Origin: an uncultured Lachnospiraceae bacterium
GTDB lineage: Bacteria; Bacillota; Clostridia; Lachnospirales; Lachnospiraceae
Direction: 5' to 3'
Length of the DNA stretch: 63,199 bases
NCBI GenBank assembly: GCA_905209075.1
Contig: CAJLRL010000012.1
Location: forward strand, 1-63,199
The notes beneath the pieces are model-generated. The model saw only the letters and a list, made by a program, of their open reading frames with translations, was not told the origin of the DNA and searched no databases. The position numbers and the translations under genes are program-made. This document shows positions 1-6,646 of this stretch, one piece after another (positions within the stretch are counted from its first letter, which is position 1; every line of letters starts with the position of its first letter).

Positions 1-604
1 ATTACAGAATCATTCCGTCTGCGCCTTCTCATTTTCTTCCCGGATAATCTCCTTTATTCAAGCGTTTAGACTGATTATACCATAAATCTATGAACACTGT
101 AAAGAAAATTGATACAGAGTTTTTCAAAATCGGTTCATCTGCCCCTGGGTAGCCACCTGCCTACAACTTGTATTGCTATTTCCTATCGTTCCGAACAATG
201 CAACCATTGTCCGGCAGCTGTTTCAGGTACCAACAATTCATACGCATATTCATAAATGTCCCTCAAATCCTGTCTTGCTTCAGCGGAATATGCCACATAA
301 AAAATCATATGCCAAAATCTCTTTTCATTTCAGTTTCAATTGCATCTGCTGAGTAAACTCTGCCAGCATTTCTCTCCTCCCCGCAGTAACTTCTTTCACC
401 ACAAATCATATTCATTTTTATCGAGGACAGTCCGGTTAACAAATTCCAACCCGAAAGCTTTGCTTTTAGGTTGTCGCGGTACACTCGCGCAAAATAGGGG
501 TACAATGGGGGTACAAATACCATTCTCATTCCCCAAAAGCCTTGATTTTAAGCCACTTCAGACAAAAGTACGGATTCTGCCGTAGCAAACAAATAGTATT
601 TTTA
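1..604. other. Stretch without a supportable gene
   Basis: I find no credible coding region here. Short open frames exist on both strands but none starts with a ribosome site or resembles a known protein. The stretch lies directly downstream of the 3' end of the decayed integrase, which is where the attachment site of an integrative element would normally sit, but no pair of direct repeats could be identified within the window. Confidence 0.5.
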
Positions 605-1144
605 TCATTGTTTTGTTTCTCCTTGTTTTGCCCCAGAATCAGTATTATGATTCCAGATATAATTACTATCTGCATCCTTGAGTTTACGAAGAGCAAGTGC
701 CGTCTCGTCATTCATTCCCCATGTATTAAGGGTAACTCCTATATCTGAATGTCCCATAATATATTGTAATATTTTGGGGTTCATACCAGATTTTGCCATA
801 TTAGAGCAGAAAGTGTGTCTGCAAACATGAGGTGTAATTCTAGGCATTTGTACTTTGTAAATACTGTTATACTTCTCACGGATATGTTGGAAATACTTTT
901 CCCAATGTAAAGCAACCATAGGCATATCATTCTTATCTAAGAACAAAAAGCCACTATAACCATCTATCATAGGCTCAATCTTTGGATGCTTTCTATTCTG
1001 TATAATCCTACGAAAACAATCTGCACCATCTTCTTTCATATGAACATATCTCTCACCCTTTTCGGTCTTGCACAACTGAAAAGTGATGTGATCCGCAAAC
1101 GCTGGCAGACAATCGAACTTGAAAAGGCTGTTGATAATATTCAC
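605..1144 (-). pseudogene. Tyrosine recombinase/integrase, C-terminal remnant
   Basis: The reading frame matches the C-terminal catalytic half of Tn916/Tn1549-type phage integrases: HVCRHTF (the H-x-x-R box), then ILQYIMGHSDIGVTLNT. Two things say it is dead. The N-terminal arm-binding and core-binding domains and the first catalytic arginine are absent: the frame begins within the catalytic domain and has no ribosome site. The residue where the nucleophilic tyrosine is expected (VTLNxY) is tryptophan, codon TGG near 713. The C-terminal tail after this point is also atypical. It is probably a relic of an integrative element that brought in the neighbouring accessory genes. Intact integrases of this type are about 380-400 aa; here only 179 remain. 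Confidence 0.75.
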
Positions 1145-1215
1145 CAGAGGCAGCAGCCATAAAAATAAGAGGTCTTTCTTCTATATATAATATAGTAGAT
1201 TTACCTCTTTTGGGT

Positions 1216-1244
1216 TTGAACATCCGTTCCCTTTATGCTATACT
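1216..1244 (+). promoter_or_regulatory. Sigma-A promoter of the toxin mRNA
   Basis: TTGAAC at 1216-1221 and TATACT at 1239-1244 are separated by exactly 17 bp, close to consensus. Transcription would start near 1251, giving a leader of about 75 nt before the small toxin ORF at 1328. Confidence 0.75.
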
Positions 1245-1327
1245 GTTATTGTGTAATTGAAACGAAAGCAGGATGTGATTTTCCGATTATTAGATGCCCT
1301 CTAGTTTACAAAGGAGGGTGATGCCCT

Positions 1328-1414
1328 ATGAACACGCTTGAAGTTTTAACTTTAGTGCTAGTAATTTTTGCGGCTCTGTCTTACATAGACGATCATAATA
1401 ATAAAAAGAAATAG
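1328..1414 (+). CDS. Small holin-like type I toxin peptide (28 aa)
   Basis: ATG at 1328 follows a very strong ribosome site (AAAGGAGGG at 1310-1318). The product, 28 residues, begins MNTLEVLTLVLVIFAALSYI and ends in a charged tail with DDHNNKKK. One hydrophobic helix followed by a short lysine-rich tail is the layout of the TxpA/BsrG/holin-like (Hol_Tox) type I toxins of Firmicutes, which act at the membrane. The transcription layout around it supports this: its own consensus promoter, a convergent consensus promoter downstream, a hairpin over the stop codon and a strong terminator further on. It lies in a decayed mobile region. Membership of the family is by resemblance; toxicity is inferred. 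Confidence 0.7.
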   Translation: MNTLEVLTLVLVIFAALSYIDDHNNKKK

Positions 1415-1499
1415 CATCCTCCGACCAAAGTGAATGCTATTTCTTAATAAATACCATATTACTGAGGGCAAATCGGATATTACATCCGATTCACTTTCT
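1400..1499 (-). ncRNA. Predicted antisense RNA of the toxin
   Basis: A convergent promoter (1506-1534) would start a minus-strand RNA near 1499. The RNA would end at the hairpin 1406-1445, whose minus-strand 3' side runs into T-rich sequence (TTTCTTTTTATT). The product, about 100 nt, is fully complementary to the 3' half of the toxin mRNA including the toxin stop codon. This matches the 3'-overlap architecture of BsrG/SR4 and TxpA/RatA. It contains an internal hairpin (ATCGGAT-gtaat-ATCCGAT). No expression data are available. Confidence 0.6.
1406..1445. terminator. Hairpin over the toxin stop codon, antisense terminator
   Basis: AAGAAATAGCAT (1406-1417) and ATGCTATTTCTT (1434-1445) are perfect 12-bp inverted repeats with a 16-nt loop. 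On the minus strand the stem is followed by a T-rich run, so it should terminate the antisense RNA. On the plus strand the tail is weaker, so toxin transcription may read on to the terminator at 1516-1545. Confidence 0.65.
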
Positions 1500-1505
1500 A
1501 AGTAG

Positions 1506-1534
1506 ATTATACACTAGGGCATTTGAGAAATCAA
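1506..1534 (-). promoter_or_regulatory. Sigma-A promoter of the antisense RNA
   Basis: On the minus strand TTGATT (1534-1529) and TATAAT (1511-1506) are separated by exactly 17 bp. The -10 is perfect consensus. The promoter overlaps the plus-strand terminator of the toxin mRNA, so the two elements share the same 30 bases. Confidence 0.75.
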
Positions 1535-1545
1535 GTGCCCTTTTT
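1516..1545 (+). terminator. Intrinsic terminator of the toxin mRNA
   Basis: AGGGCA-TTTGA-gaaa-TCAAG-TGCCCT forms a GC-capped hairpin with a GAAA loop, followed by TTTTT. It ends a toxin transcript of about 295 nt that starts near 1251. Confidence 0.75.
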
Positions 1546-1822
1546 AATCGTCCTGTGATTCTACTTGTTTCTTTGCGTTCCTGGCCTTTGTTTCTTCTGA
1601 TTTCTTCTGTGCAGTCTTCTTCTTTTCCTCTGTCATATTTCGCTTTGATTTTCCTTTTTCATCTTTCGGATAATCAATAATATGTTCCTGTTTTTCTAAC
1701 AGAAATTGAACAAATGGCTTTACATATGATGTAGCAGTTTCAATATCTTTATCTGATATTTCATTGTCTTTCATATATTTTTTATAACCATTTATAATAG
1801 AATCTGTATCTTTATCTTTCAA
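1544..1822 (-). CDS. Charged hypothetical protein
   Basis: A 92-residue protein, very rich in Lys, Glu and Asp, with no signal peptide or membrane segment. The C-terminal third (about residues 58-92) is a lysine-rich, probably disordered or helical tail. The start is TTG at 1822, preceded by AGGAGAT about 10 nt upstream. Its 3' end touches the toxin terminator. I do not recognise the family. It lies between the toxin locus and the Fic fragment, so it is probably accessory cargo. The frame could still be spurious, but the start context is good. Confidence 0.5.
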   Translation of the reverse strand: MKDKDTDSIINGYKKYMKDNEISDKDIETATSYVKPFVQFLLEKQEHIIDYPKDEKGKSKRNMTEEKKKTAQKKSEETKARNAKKQVESQDD

Positions 1823-1894
1823 AATCCCTTATCTCCTATTACTTTTTTCGACAAGTATATCAAAGTGTAATTTCTGTTTCAGCCCATTTTGCTT

Positions 1895-2128
1895 TTAATA
1901 CGTAATCCTAAAATAATCCAAATATGCTTTATATTTATCCTGTGCTGTCAGACAGGTATCTGTCAGATAGCCTTTTTCGTTGTCCCATTCCTTCAATCCA
2001 CGATAATAGAACATTTTCAAATTGTCCCCAATGATAAACGGAACGATATTGTATTTTAGGCACTCCTTAAACATAATCAGTCTGCCCACACGACCGTTTC
2101 CGTTCTGGAATGGGTGAATCCGCATCAT
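1895..2128 (-). pseudogene. Fic-domain protein, C-terminal fragment
   Basis: The frame carries the full Fic signature HPFQNGNGR followed by VGRLIMFKE, the AMP-transferase active-site loop, and about 60 further residues. It starts only three residues before the motif. The whole N-terminal part of a Fic domain (normally 100 or more residues before HPFx(D/N)GNGR) is missing. The upstream sequence switches directly into the 3' end of the Crp-like gene in another frame. This is therefore a truncated gene created by a deletion or recombination. The in-frame ATG-ATG at its start has no ribosome site. Confidence 0.75.
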
Positions 2129-2792
2129 CAGAAACAGTTAATTCAAAATGATTTCGATTTGTTTTTATAAAGCCTTCTTTTTGTAACTTTGATATCTCTG
2201 TAGACATTGCTGCACGATCAATACAAAGATAATCTGCTAGCTGCTGCCTATCAAAAGGAATATCAAAGGATAGCGATGATTGTCTGATAGATTCTGCCGA
2301 CAGATATGATAATAGTTTATCTCTTGTCGTCCGCTTCCCGACATGTGTTATCTTATCGTTCAGGATCAATATCTTATTTGCCAGGACACTGACCAGATTA
2401 CGGATCAGCTTCTGATGATGCTCACATGCAGTTGGACAAGTAACCAGAAGCCTTTTGACATTTAAGAAAATAATCTCACAATCCTCATCTGCTACCACAC
2501 TGATATTTAAGACAGCTCTCTGGCTTGCTGCATACGGCTCACCAAAAAAATCTCCAGCGTGACATTTTGAGAGAATATTCCGATGTCCCCAGATGTCTTC
2601 TTTAATAATAAGGACACAACCAGATACCACAAGTCCCATTACTTCAGTACTATCACCTGCTCTGAAAATATATGAATCCCGTTCTTTAGAAATTACCGTT
2701 GCATTCAGACAATGCAGTATTGATAATATTTCATCATCTGTAAGGCCTTTAAAAAATGGACTGTTTCTTAAAATAGATAAATATTTTTCCAA
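2067..2792 (-). CDS. Crp/Fnr-family regulator, HcpR-like, with chimeric C-terminus
   Basis: Cyclic-nucleotide-binding-like sensor domain (about residues 10-125) followed by a Crp-type winged helix whose recognition region reads FDRQQLADYLCIDRAAMSTE. The start is TTG at 2792 because GGGAGGAAC lies just before it; an upstream ATG at 2822 has no ribosome site. It is divergent from a ferredoxin gene. This regulator/ferredoxin pairing resembles the clostridial HcpR-FrdX nitrosative-stress pair; that assignment is inference from context. The last 16 or so residues after VSDD are probably not native. They are encoded by the start of the Fic fragment read in another frame, so the natural stop was lost at the junction near 2130. 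Confidence 0.7.
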   Translation of the reverse strand: MEKYLSILRNSPFFKGLTDDEILSILHCLNATVISKERDSYIFRAGDSTEVMGLVVSGCVLIIKEDIWGHRNILSKCHAGDFFGEPYAASQRAVLNISVVADEDCEIIFLNVKRLLVTCPTACEHHQKLIRNLVSVLANKILILNDKITHVGKRTTRDKLLSYLSAESIRQSSLSFDIPFDRQQLADYLCIDRAAMSTEISKLQKEGFIKTNRNHFELTVSDDADSPIPERKRSCGQTDYV

Positions 2793-2820
2793 AATTGTTC
2801 CTCCCTGTTGGAAATCAAAC

Positions 2821-2833
2821 ATACAAGTTGTAT
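2821..2833. promoter_or_regulatory. 13-bp palindrome in the regulator/ferredoxin intergenic region
   Basis: ATACAAGTTGTAT is a perfect palindrome 29 bp upstream of the regulator's TTG start and about 58 bp before the ferredoxin ATG. It is a reasonable operator candidate for the divergent Crp/Fnr-type regulator. The sequence does not match a consensus I can name. Confidence 0.35.
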
Positions 2834-2891
2834 TTATAATACTATAATTCTAGCATAAACAAAAGTTAAATACTATTGACGGAGGTTAAAA

Positions 2892-3611
2892 ATGATAAGA
2901 AAGATCATAAAAATTGATAAAGAAAAATGTAACGGCTGCGGTGCCTGTGCATCTGCCTGCCACGAAGGTGCCATTGATATCATTAACGGAAAAGCAGAAT
3001 TGGTGAGAGAACATTTCTGTGACGGACTAGGCGATTGTCTCCCTGAATGTCCTACCGGAGCCATCACATTTGAAGAAAGAGAAGCACCTGCATATGATGA
3101 AGAAGCTGTGAAAGAAGCACAGAAGAAAATTGTCGCCAAAAACCAGACAATGACCTCTCACTCCGGCTGTCCTGGATCTAAAATCATGCAGATCAGACGA
3201 GCAGAAACTCCTGAGCCTGTAAATGCCTCTTCAACCGCAGATTCGGTATCAAAGCTTCAGAACTGGCCTGTACAGATCAAACTGGCTCCTGTTAATGCAC
3301 CATATTTTAACGACTCAAAGCTTTTAATCGCAGCCGATTGTACTGCTTACGCTTATGCAAGCTTTCATCAGGATTTTATTCGAAACAAGGTAACTTTGAT
3401 TGGTTGCCCTAAATTAGATCAGGTGGATTATAGTGAAAAACTGACTGCTATTATTCAAAATAACAACATTCAAAGTGTGACTATTGTCCGAATGGAAGTC
3501 CCTTGCTGCGGCGGTCTGGAGATGGCAGCCAAAAAAGCTCTTCAAAATAGTGGTAAATTCATACCATGGCAGGTTGTAACAATAAGCATTGATGGAAAAA
3601 TCATGGAGTAA
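2892..3611 (+). CDS. 4Fe-4S ferredoxin-domain protein, FrdX-like
   Basis: A 239-residue cytoplasmic iron-sulfur protein. Residues 14-24 hold a classic CNGCGACASAC cluster motif, and a second, widened motif CDGLGDCLPECP follows near residues 43-54, so two 4Fe-4S clusters are expected. The rest has further conserved cysteines (HSGCPGS, IGCPK, VPCCGG) that may bind another cofactor. The start ATG has a good GGAGGT site. The divergent Crp-type gene suggests regulation in response to redox or nitrosative stress, as in HcpR regulons with FrdX. The electron partner is unknown. Confidence 0.75.
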   Translation: MIRKIIKIDKEKCNGCGACASACHEGAIDIINGKAELVREHFCDGLGDCLPECPTGAITFEEREAPAYDEEAVKEAQKKIVAKNQTMTSHSGCPGSKIMQIRRAETPEPVNASSTADSVSKLQNWPVQIKLAPVNAPYFNDSKLLIAADCTAYAYASFHQDFIRNKVTLIGCPKLDQVDYSEKLTAIIQNNNIQSVTIVRMEVPCCGGLEMAAKKALQNSGKFIPWQVVTISIDGKIME

Positions 3612-3627
3612 AATAGTTACTATCCTT

Positions 3628-3999
3628 TTAAAATTTCTGCCCACATTTTGGACAATACTCAAAATTTTCATCTGTTTCATATCCACAATTATTACAATGT
3701 TTTGTGCTGTGATATGTTCCTTCATTAACCCTCATAAGATGCTGTGGCAATATCTTAACCTGCCCGCCATGTGCTATGGCTCTTCCTATTCCCGGATCAA
3801 GCTCATATAACGTGCCACAGCAGCTTGTCCGGACATAATAACGCTTGTTCCACTTAAAACAAGGAATAAAAAATAGCGATAAAACCATATACGTCATAAA
3901 GACCTCATATCTTCCATATCTGCCACAGACATCGCATATTTCAGTCTGCACAAAATCAAAATTTTTCCTTCCATCTGTTATGCCCATCATAAAAAACAT
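3628..3999 (-). CDS. Zinc-ribbon membrane-associated protein
   Basis: A 123-residue protein with an N-terminal CDVCG zinc knuckle (about residue 22), a hydrophobic segment (FMTYMVLSLFFIPCF), a central CCG, and a C-terminal double-CxxC ribbon (CNNCG...CPKCGQKF). This arrangement is typical of small zinc-ribbon proteins of unknown function. A GTGG site precedes the ATG at 3999. It converges with the ferredoxin gene, with only 16 bp between the stops. Confidence 0.7.
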   Translation of the reverse strand: MFFMMGITDGRKNFDFVQTEICDVCGRYGRYEVFMTYMVLSLFFIPCFKWNKRYYVRTSCCGTLYELDPGIGRAIAHGGQVKILPQHLMRVNEGTYHSTKHCNNCGYETDENFEYCPKCGQKF

Positions 4000-4018
4000 A
4001 ATCTTTCCACCACCTGAT

Positions 4019-6187
4019 CTATTCTAACATCCCACTGTTTATAAGTACATCTGCGATAAAGACTTTTATCACACCATCAAAATTGATTCTTATTTTTCCT
4101 TCATCAAATGAATCAACCACACCAGCCCCGAATTTTTTATGTACCACATTCATGCCTGATTCAAAATTTCTATGCACTTCATCAACAGTCACTCCATGAT
4201 TCTTTTGCTGTAAATTTTTGCCTATAGCATTGTATCTACCTGGCACAGCATTCCCATAGTCAACTTTATGTCTTGCTCTTTCCATTATTTTTTTGTCAAT
4301 GTCTGGTACTTTTGCTATTTTCTTAGGTTTTATTTCTCTTCCAAAGAACTCATCCACAAATCCTGACGGCGCATCTGTTGTAAAAACTGACAGATTATTT
4401 TTTGCTCTCGTAACTGCAACATAAAACAGGCGGCGCGCTTCCTCATACTCTTCTAATTCCTCTTTTGAAACTTTTTTTGGATCTGTCGGTATCTTTTCAG
4501 GAAGTATTCCGTCAAAGGCATCTATAATATAGACATTATCATATTCAAGACCTTTACTCGCATGTATCGTTGATAAAATAAATGGACAGTCATAATCAGT
4601 CTCTTTATTTTTAATTATATCTTTTAATTCGTCAAGTCTTTCAAGAAGCCTTCCTGCAGATGGTTCCCTTTTACCTATCGCTTTAAGTATGTCTATTTTA
4701 CTGTTACTGATACCACTTCTTTGAAGATAATCGTCATATCCCATAAAATGTACTATTCTGTTTAACGCCTTATCTGCCGGCTCTCTTAACATATGCATAA
4801 GATGAGTCTTTATTGCTTTGATTTTTCCTATGACATAGCTGCCCAGTTCATTGTATTTAAGGGCAGCGTCAAACACGGATATGTCCTCGTCATCACTTAT
4901 CCGGGCAATTTCTATTGCATCCTGTTTTTTTATATACATGGATAGTTTGTAATATATTTTCAGAAAAATATCAGTATCTTTGGGATTAAGAGCAAAATTT
5001 ATTATATTAGTTATGTCCACCACTACCCTGTGTGAAAAAAATGTAAGCTCTGCATTTCTCATCCTGTATGGTACATTATTTCTCTCAAGCAGATCTATAA
5101 GAGGAAGTGCGCATTCGTTATCTCTATACAAAACAGCAGTCTGATCCCGGCATTCTTCTGCCAGCTTCAAAAGATATGTGTACTGGGCCATTCTTGAATT
5201 AAGATCTATCTGCCTTACTTTTCCTTTACAACTGTTTCCAGCAGTCATATGTTTTGCATGACGCATTGTATTCTTTTGGATAAATTGATCTGCTGCCGTT
5301 ACAATATCTGCATTTGATCTAAAATTTTCCTCCATCAAAAGCACTTTTGCATCTGGATAATTTTTTTCAAATGACAGCAATGCCTTTGGATAAGCCGCCC
5401 GAAAACCATATATACTCTGGTCTTCATCCCCGACCATAAAAATATTCTGTGCTTTATCCGTAAGCAGCGCTATTATGGCATGCTGGATTTTTGATGTGTC
5501 CTGCGCTTCGTCAACACATATATAAGGATACATCTGACGGAAATGCTGTAAAAGGTTTTTGTCCTTCCTAAGAAGCATATATGCATAAACCATCTGGTCA
5601 TCATAGTCCATAAGTTTATGTTCCTTAAGCCGGTTAGTATATTCTTTAAATATGGTAGAAATCTTAATATCGTTTTCTTCATCGAGTTTCTGTATCTGTC
5701 CATCATCAAGCATCATGTTTTTGATGTATGTTATGAGCGTACGGACTGTTTTCAGATCACTCTCTGTCGGATATTCATGCTCACTTTTCTGGTAGATCTC
5801 TGAAAGCATGATAGTAGTCATCTTTTCATCTTTAATGAGTTCAAAGGGTGTTCTTCCTATACATTTTCCGTAGTACTGGATTATCTTTGCACATATACCA
5901 TTTATTGTACGAAACTCCAGCTTTTCAGCCATTTCTTCCCCAAAATAAGAAGTAAACCATCTCGACATATCCTTTGTTGCGGCAATCGTATATGTAACCG
6001 TCAGTATCTTAGACGGATCTATGCCCTTGCAAAAGATCATATATCCAAGCCTTGTGACAAGCACTGTCGTCTTACCGGAGCCCGGTACAGCAAGTAAAAG
6101 CGTCGGACCATCCACCGCCATTACCGCTTTCTTCTGCTGTTCGTTTAATTTAAAACCCAGTATATTTTCAAATTCGTTCCACTGCAT
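4019..6187 (-). CDS. UvrD/PcrA-like superfamily 1A DNA helicase
   Basis: Contains the SF1A helicase set in order: Q-motif region and Walker A (VPGSGKTTVL), Walker B (ICVDEAQDTS), GDEDQSIYGFRAA (motif III), ENFRSN (motif IV), LSTIHASKGLEYDNVYI (motif V) and FYVAVTRAKNNL (motif VI). The C-terminus carries a PcrA-like region (VVHKKFGAGVV). At about 720 aa it has the usual UvrD length. Two starts are possible: ATG at 6187, chosen here, or TTG at 6202. It follows yolD-like and Y-family polymerase genes on the same strand, so a repair operon is likely. It may be an accessory paralogue rather than the housekeeping PcrA. Confidence 0.88.
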   Translation of the reverse strand: MQWNEFENILGFKLNEQQKKAVMAVDGPTLLLAVPGSGKTTVLVTRLGYMIFCKGIDPSKILTVTYTIAATKDMSRWFTSYFGEEMAEKLEFRTINGICAKIIQYYGKCIGRTPFELIKDEKMTTIMLSEIYQKSEHEYPTESDLKTVRTLITYIKNMMLDDGQIQKLDEENDIKISTIFKEYTNRLKEHKLMDYDDQMVYAYMLLRKDKNLLQHFRQMYPYICVDEAQDTSKIQHAIIALLTDKAQNIFMVGDEDQSIYGFRAAYPKALLSFEKNYPDAKVLLMEENFRSNADIVTAADQFIQKNTMRHAKHMTAGNSCKGKVRQIDLNSRMAQYTYLLKLAEECRDQTAVLYRDNECALPLIDLLERNNVPYRMRNAELTFFSHRVVVDITNIINFALNPKDTDIFLKIYYKLSMYIKKQDAIEIARISDDEDISVFDAALKYNELGSYVIGKIKAIKTHLMHMLREPADKALNRIVHFMGYDDYLQRSGISNSKIDILKAIGKREPSAGRLLERLDELKDIIKNKETDYDCPFILSTIHASKGLEYDNVYIIDAFDGILPEKIPTDPKKVSKEELEEYEEARRLFYVAVTRAKNNLSVFTTDAPSGFVDEFFGREIKPKKIAKVPDIDKKIMERARHKVDYGNAVPGRYNAIGKNLQQKNHGVTVDEVHRNFESGMNVVHKKFGAGVVDSFDEGKIRINFDGVIKVFIADVLINSGMLE

Positions 6188-6216
6188 CTGTATATATTCC
6201 AATCATAATTATCTGT

Positions 6217-6645
6217 TCAAACTTCAAGAATATCTATAACTTTCTCTATTTTTACTGTGGTCTTATCATCAAATACAATAAGCCCATTATATTCATCTAT
6301 TTTTTTAATGTTTCCTGTTATTGTTTCATATGAACCACCCGATTTTTTTCCATCAGGTTTAAAAAAAATCATCTGCACCTTAGCAGTTTTATTATCCGCT
6401 AAAGCCATACGTATCAGCTGTAGTTTTTCATCCAGCTCCTGCTTTTTATCTGCATCAGGTTCCACGAATTCATCCGTGATACGAGCTGTTTCTTTTATCG
6501 CAGCTTCATGCCCGGTAAGTGCAGCAAACGGCGAAAACTGTGCTGCCCTGTCCTCAGATGACATATGTGGATGTTTAGTCGAAACATGATGTGGCAGATC
6601 TATTATATCTGAATATTTTTTCCATGACTCATCTTTTTTAAACAT
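6217..6645 (-). CDS. YolD-like protein
   Basis: YolD-like proteins are small partners of Y-family polymerases in Firmicutes. The N-terminus has the typical DRAAQFSPFAALTGH motif and the C-terminal half has a beta-rich domain (ITGNIKKIDEYNGLIVFDD). ATG at 6645 is placed one base after the polymerase stop, with AGGG upstream. A longer form starting at 6675 inside the polymerase gene is less likely. The tight spacing indicates translational coupling to the polymerase. Confidence 0.85.
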   Translation of the reverse strand: MFKKDESWKKYSDIIDLPHHVSTKHPHMSSEDRAAQFSPFAALTGHEAAIKETARITDEFVEPDADKKQELDEKLQLIRMALADNKTAKVQMIFFKPDGKKSGGSYETITGNIKKIDEYNGLIVFDDKTTVKIEKVIDILEV

Positions 6646-6646
6646 A

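Larger units (their letters stand above)
1271..1487. repeat. Complementary arms flanking the toxin ORF
   Basis: The segment 1271-1301 (GGATGTGATTTTCCGAT...TGCCCTC) is an imperfect reverse complement of 1464-1487 (GAGGGCAAATCGGATATTACATCC split as GAGGGCAAATCGG and ATATTACATCC). In a full-length toxin transcript the 5' leader, just before the ribosome site, could therefore pair with the 3' end. Long-range 5'-3' pairing is known to keep several type I toxin mRNAs untranslatable until processed. That this happens here is inference. Confidence 0.6.

Noticed and set aside
305..529. Minus-strand 74-codon frame in the left non-coding stretch
   Set aside because: No ribosome site or recognisable domain. 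It might be decayed element sequence but cannot be supported as a gene.
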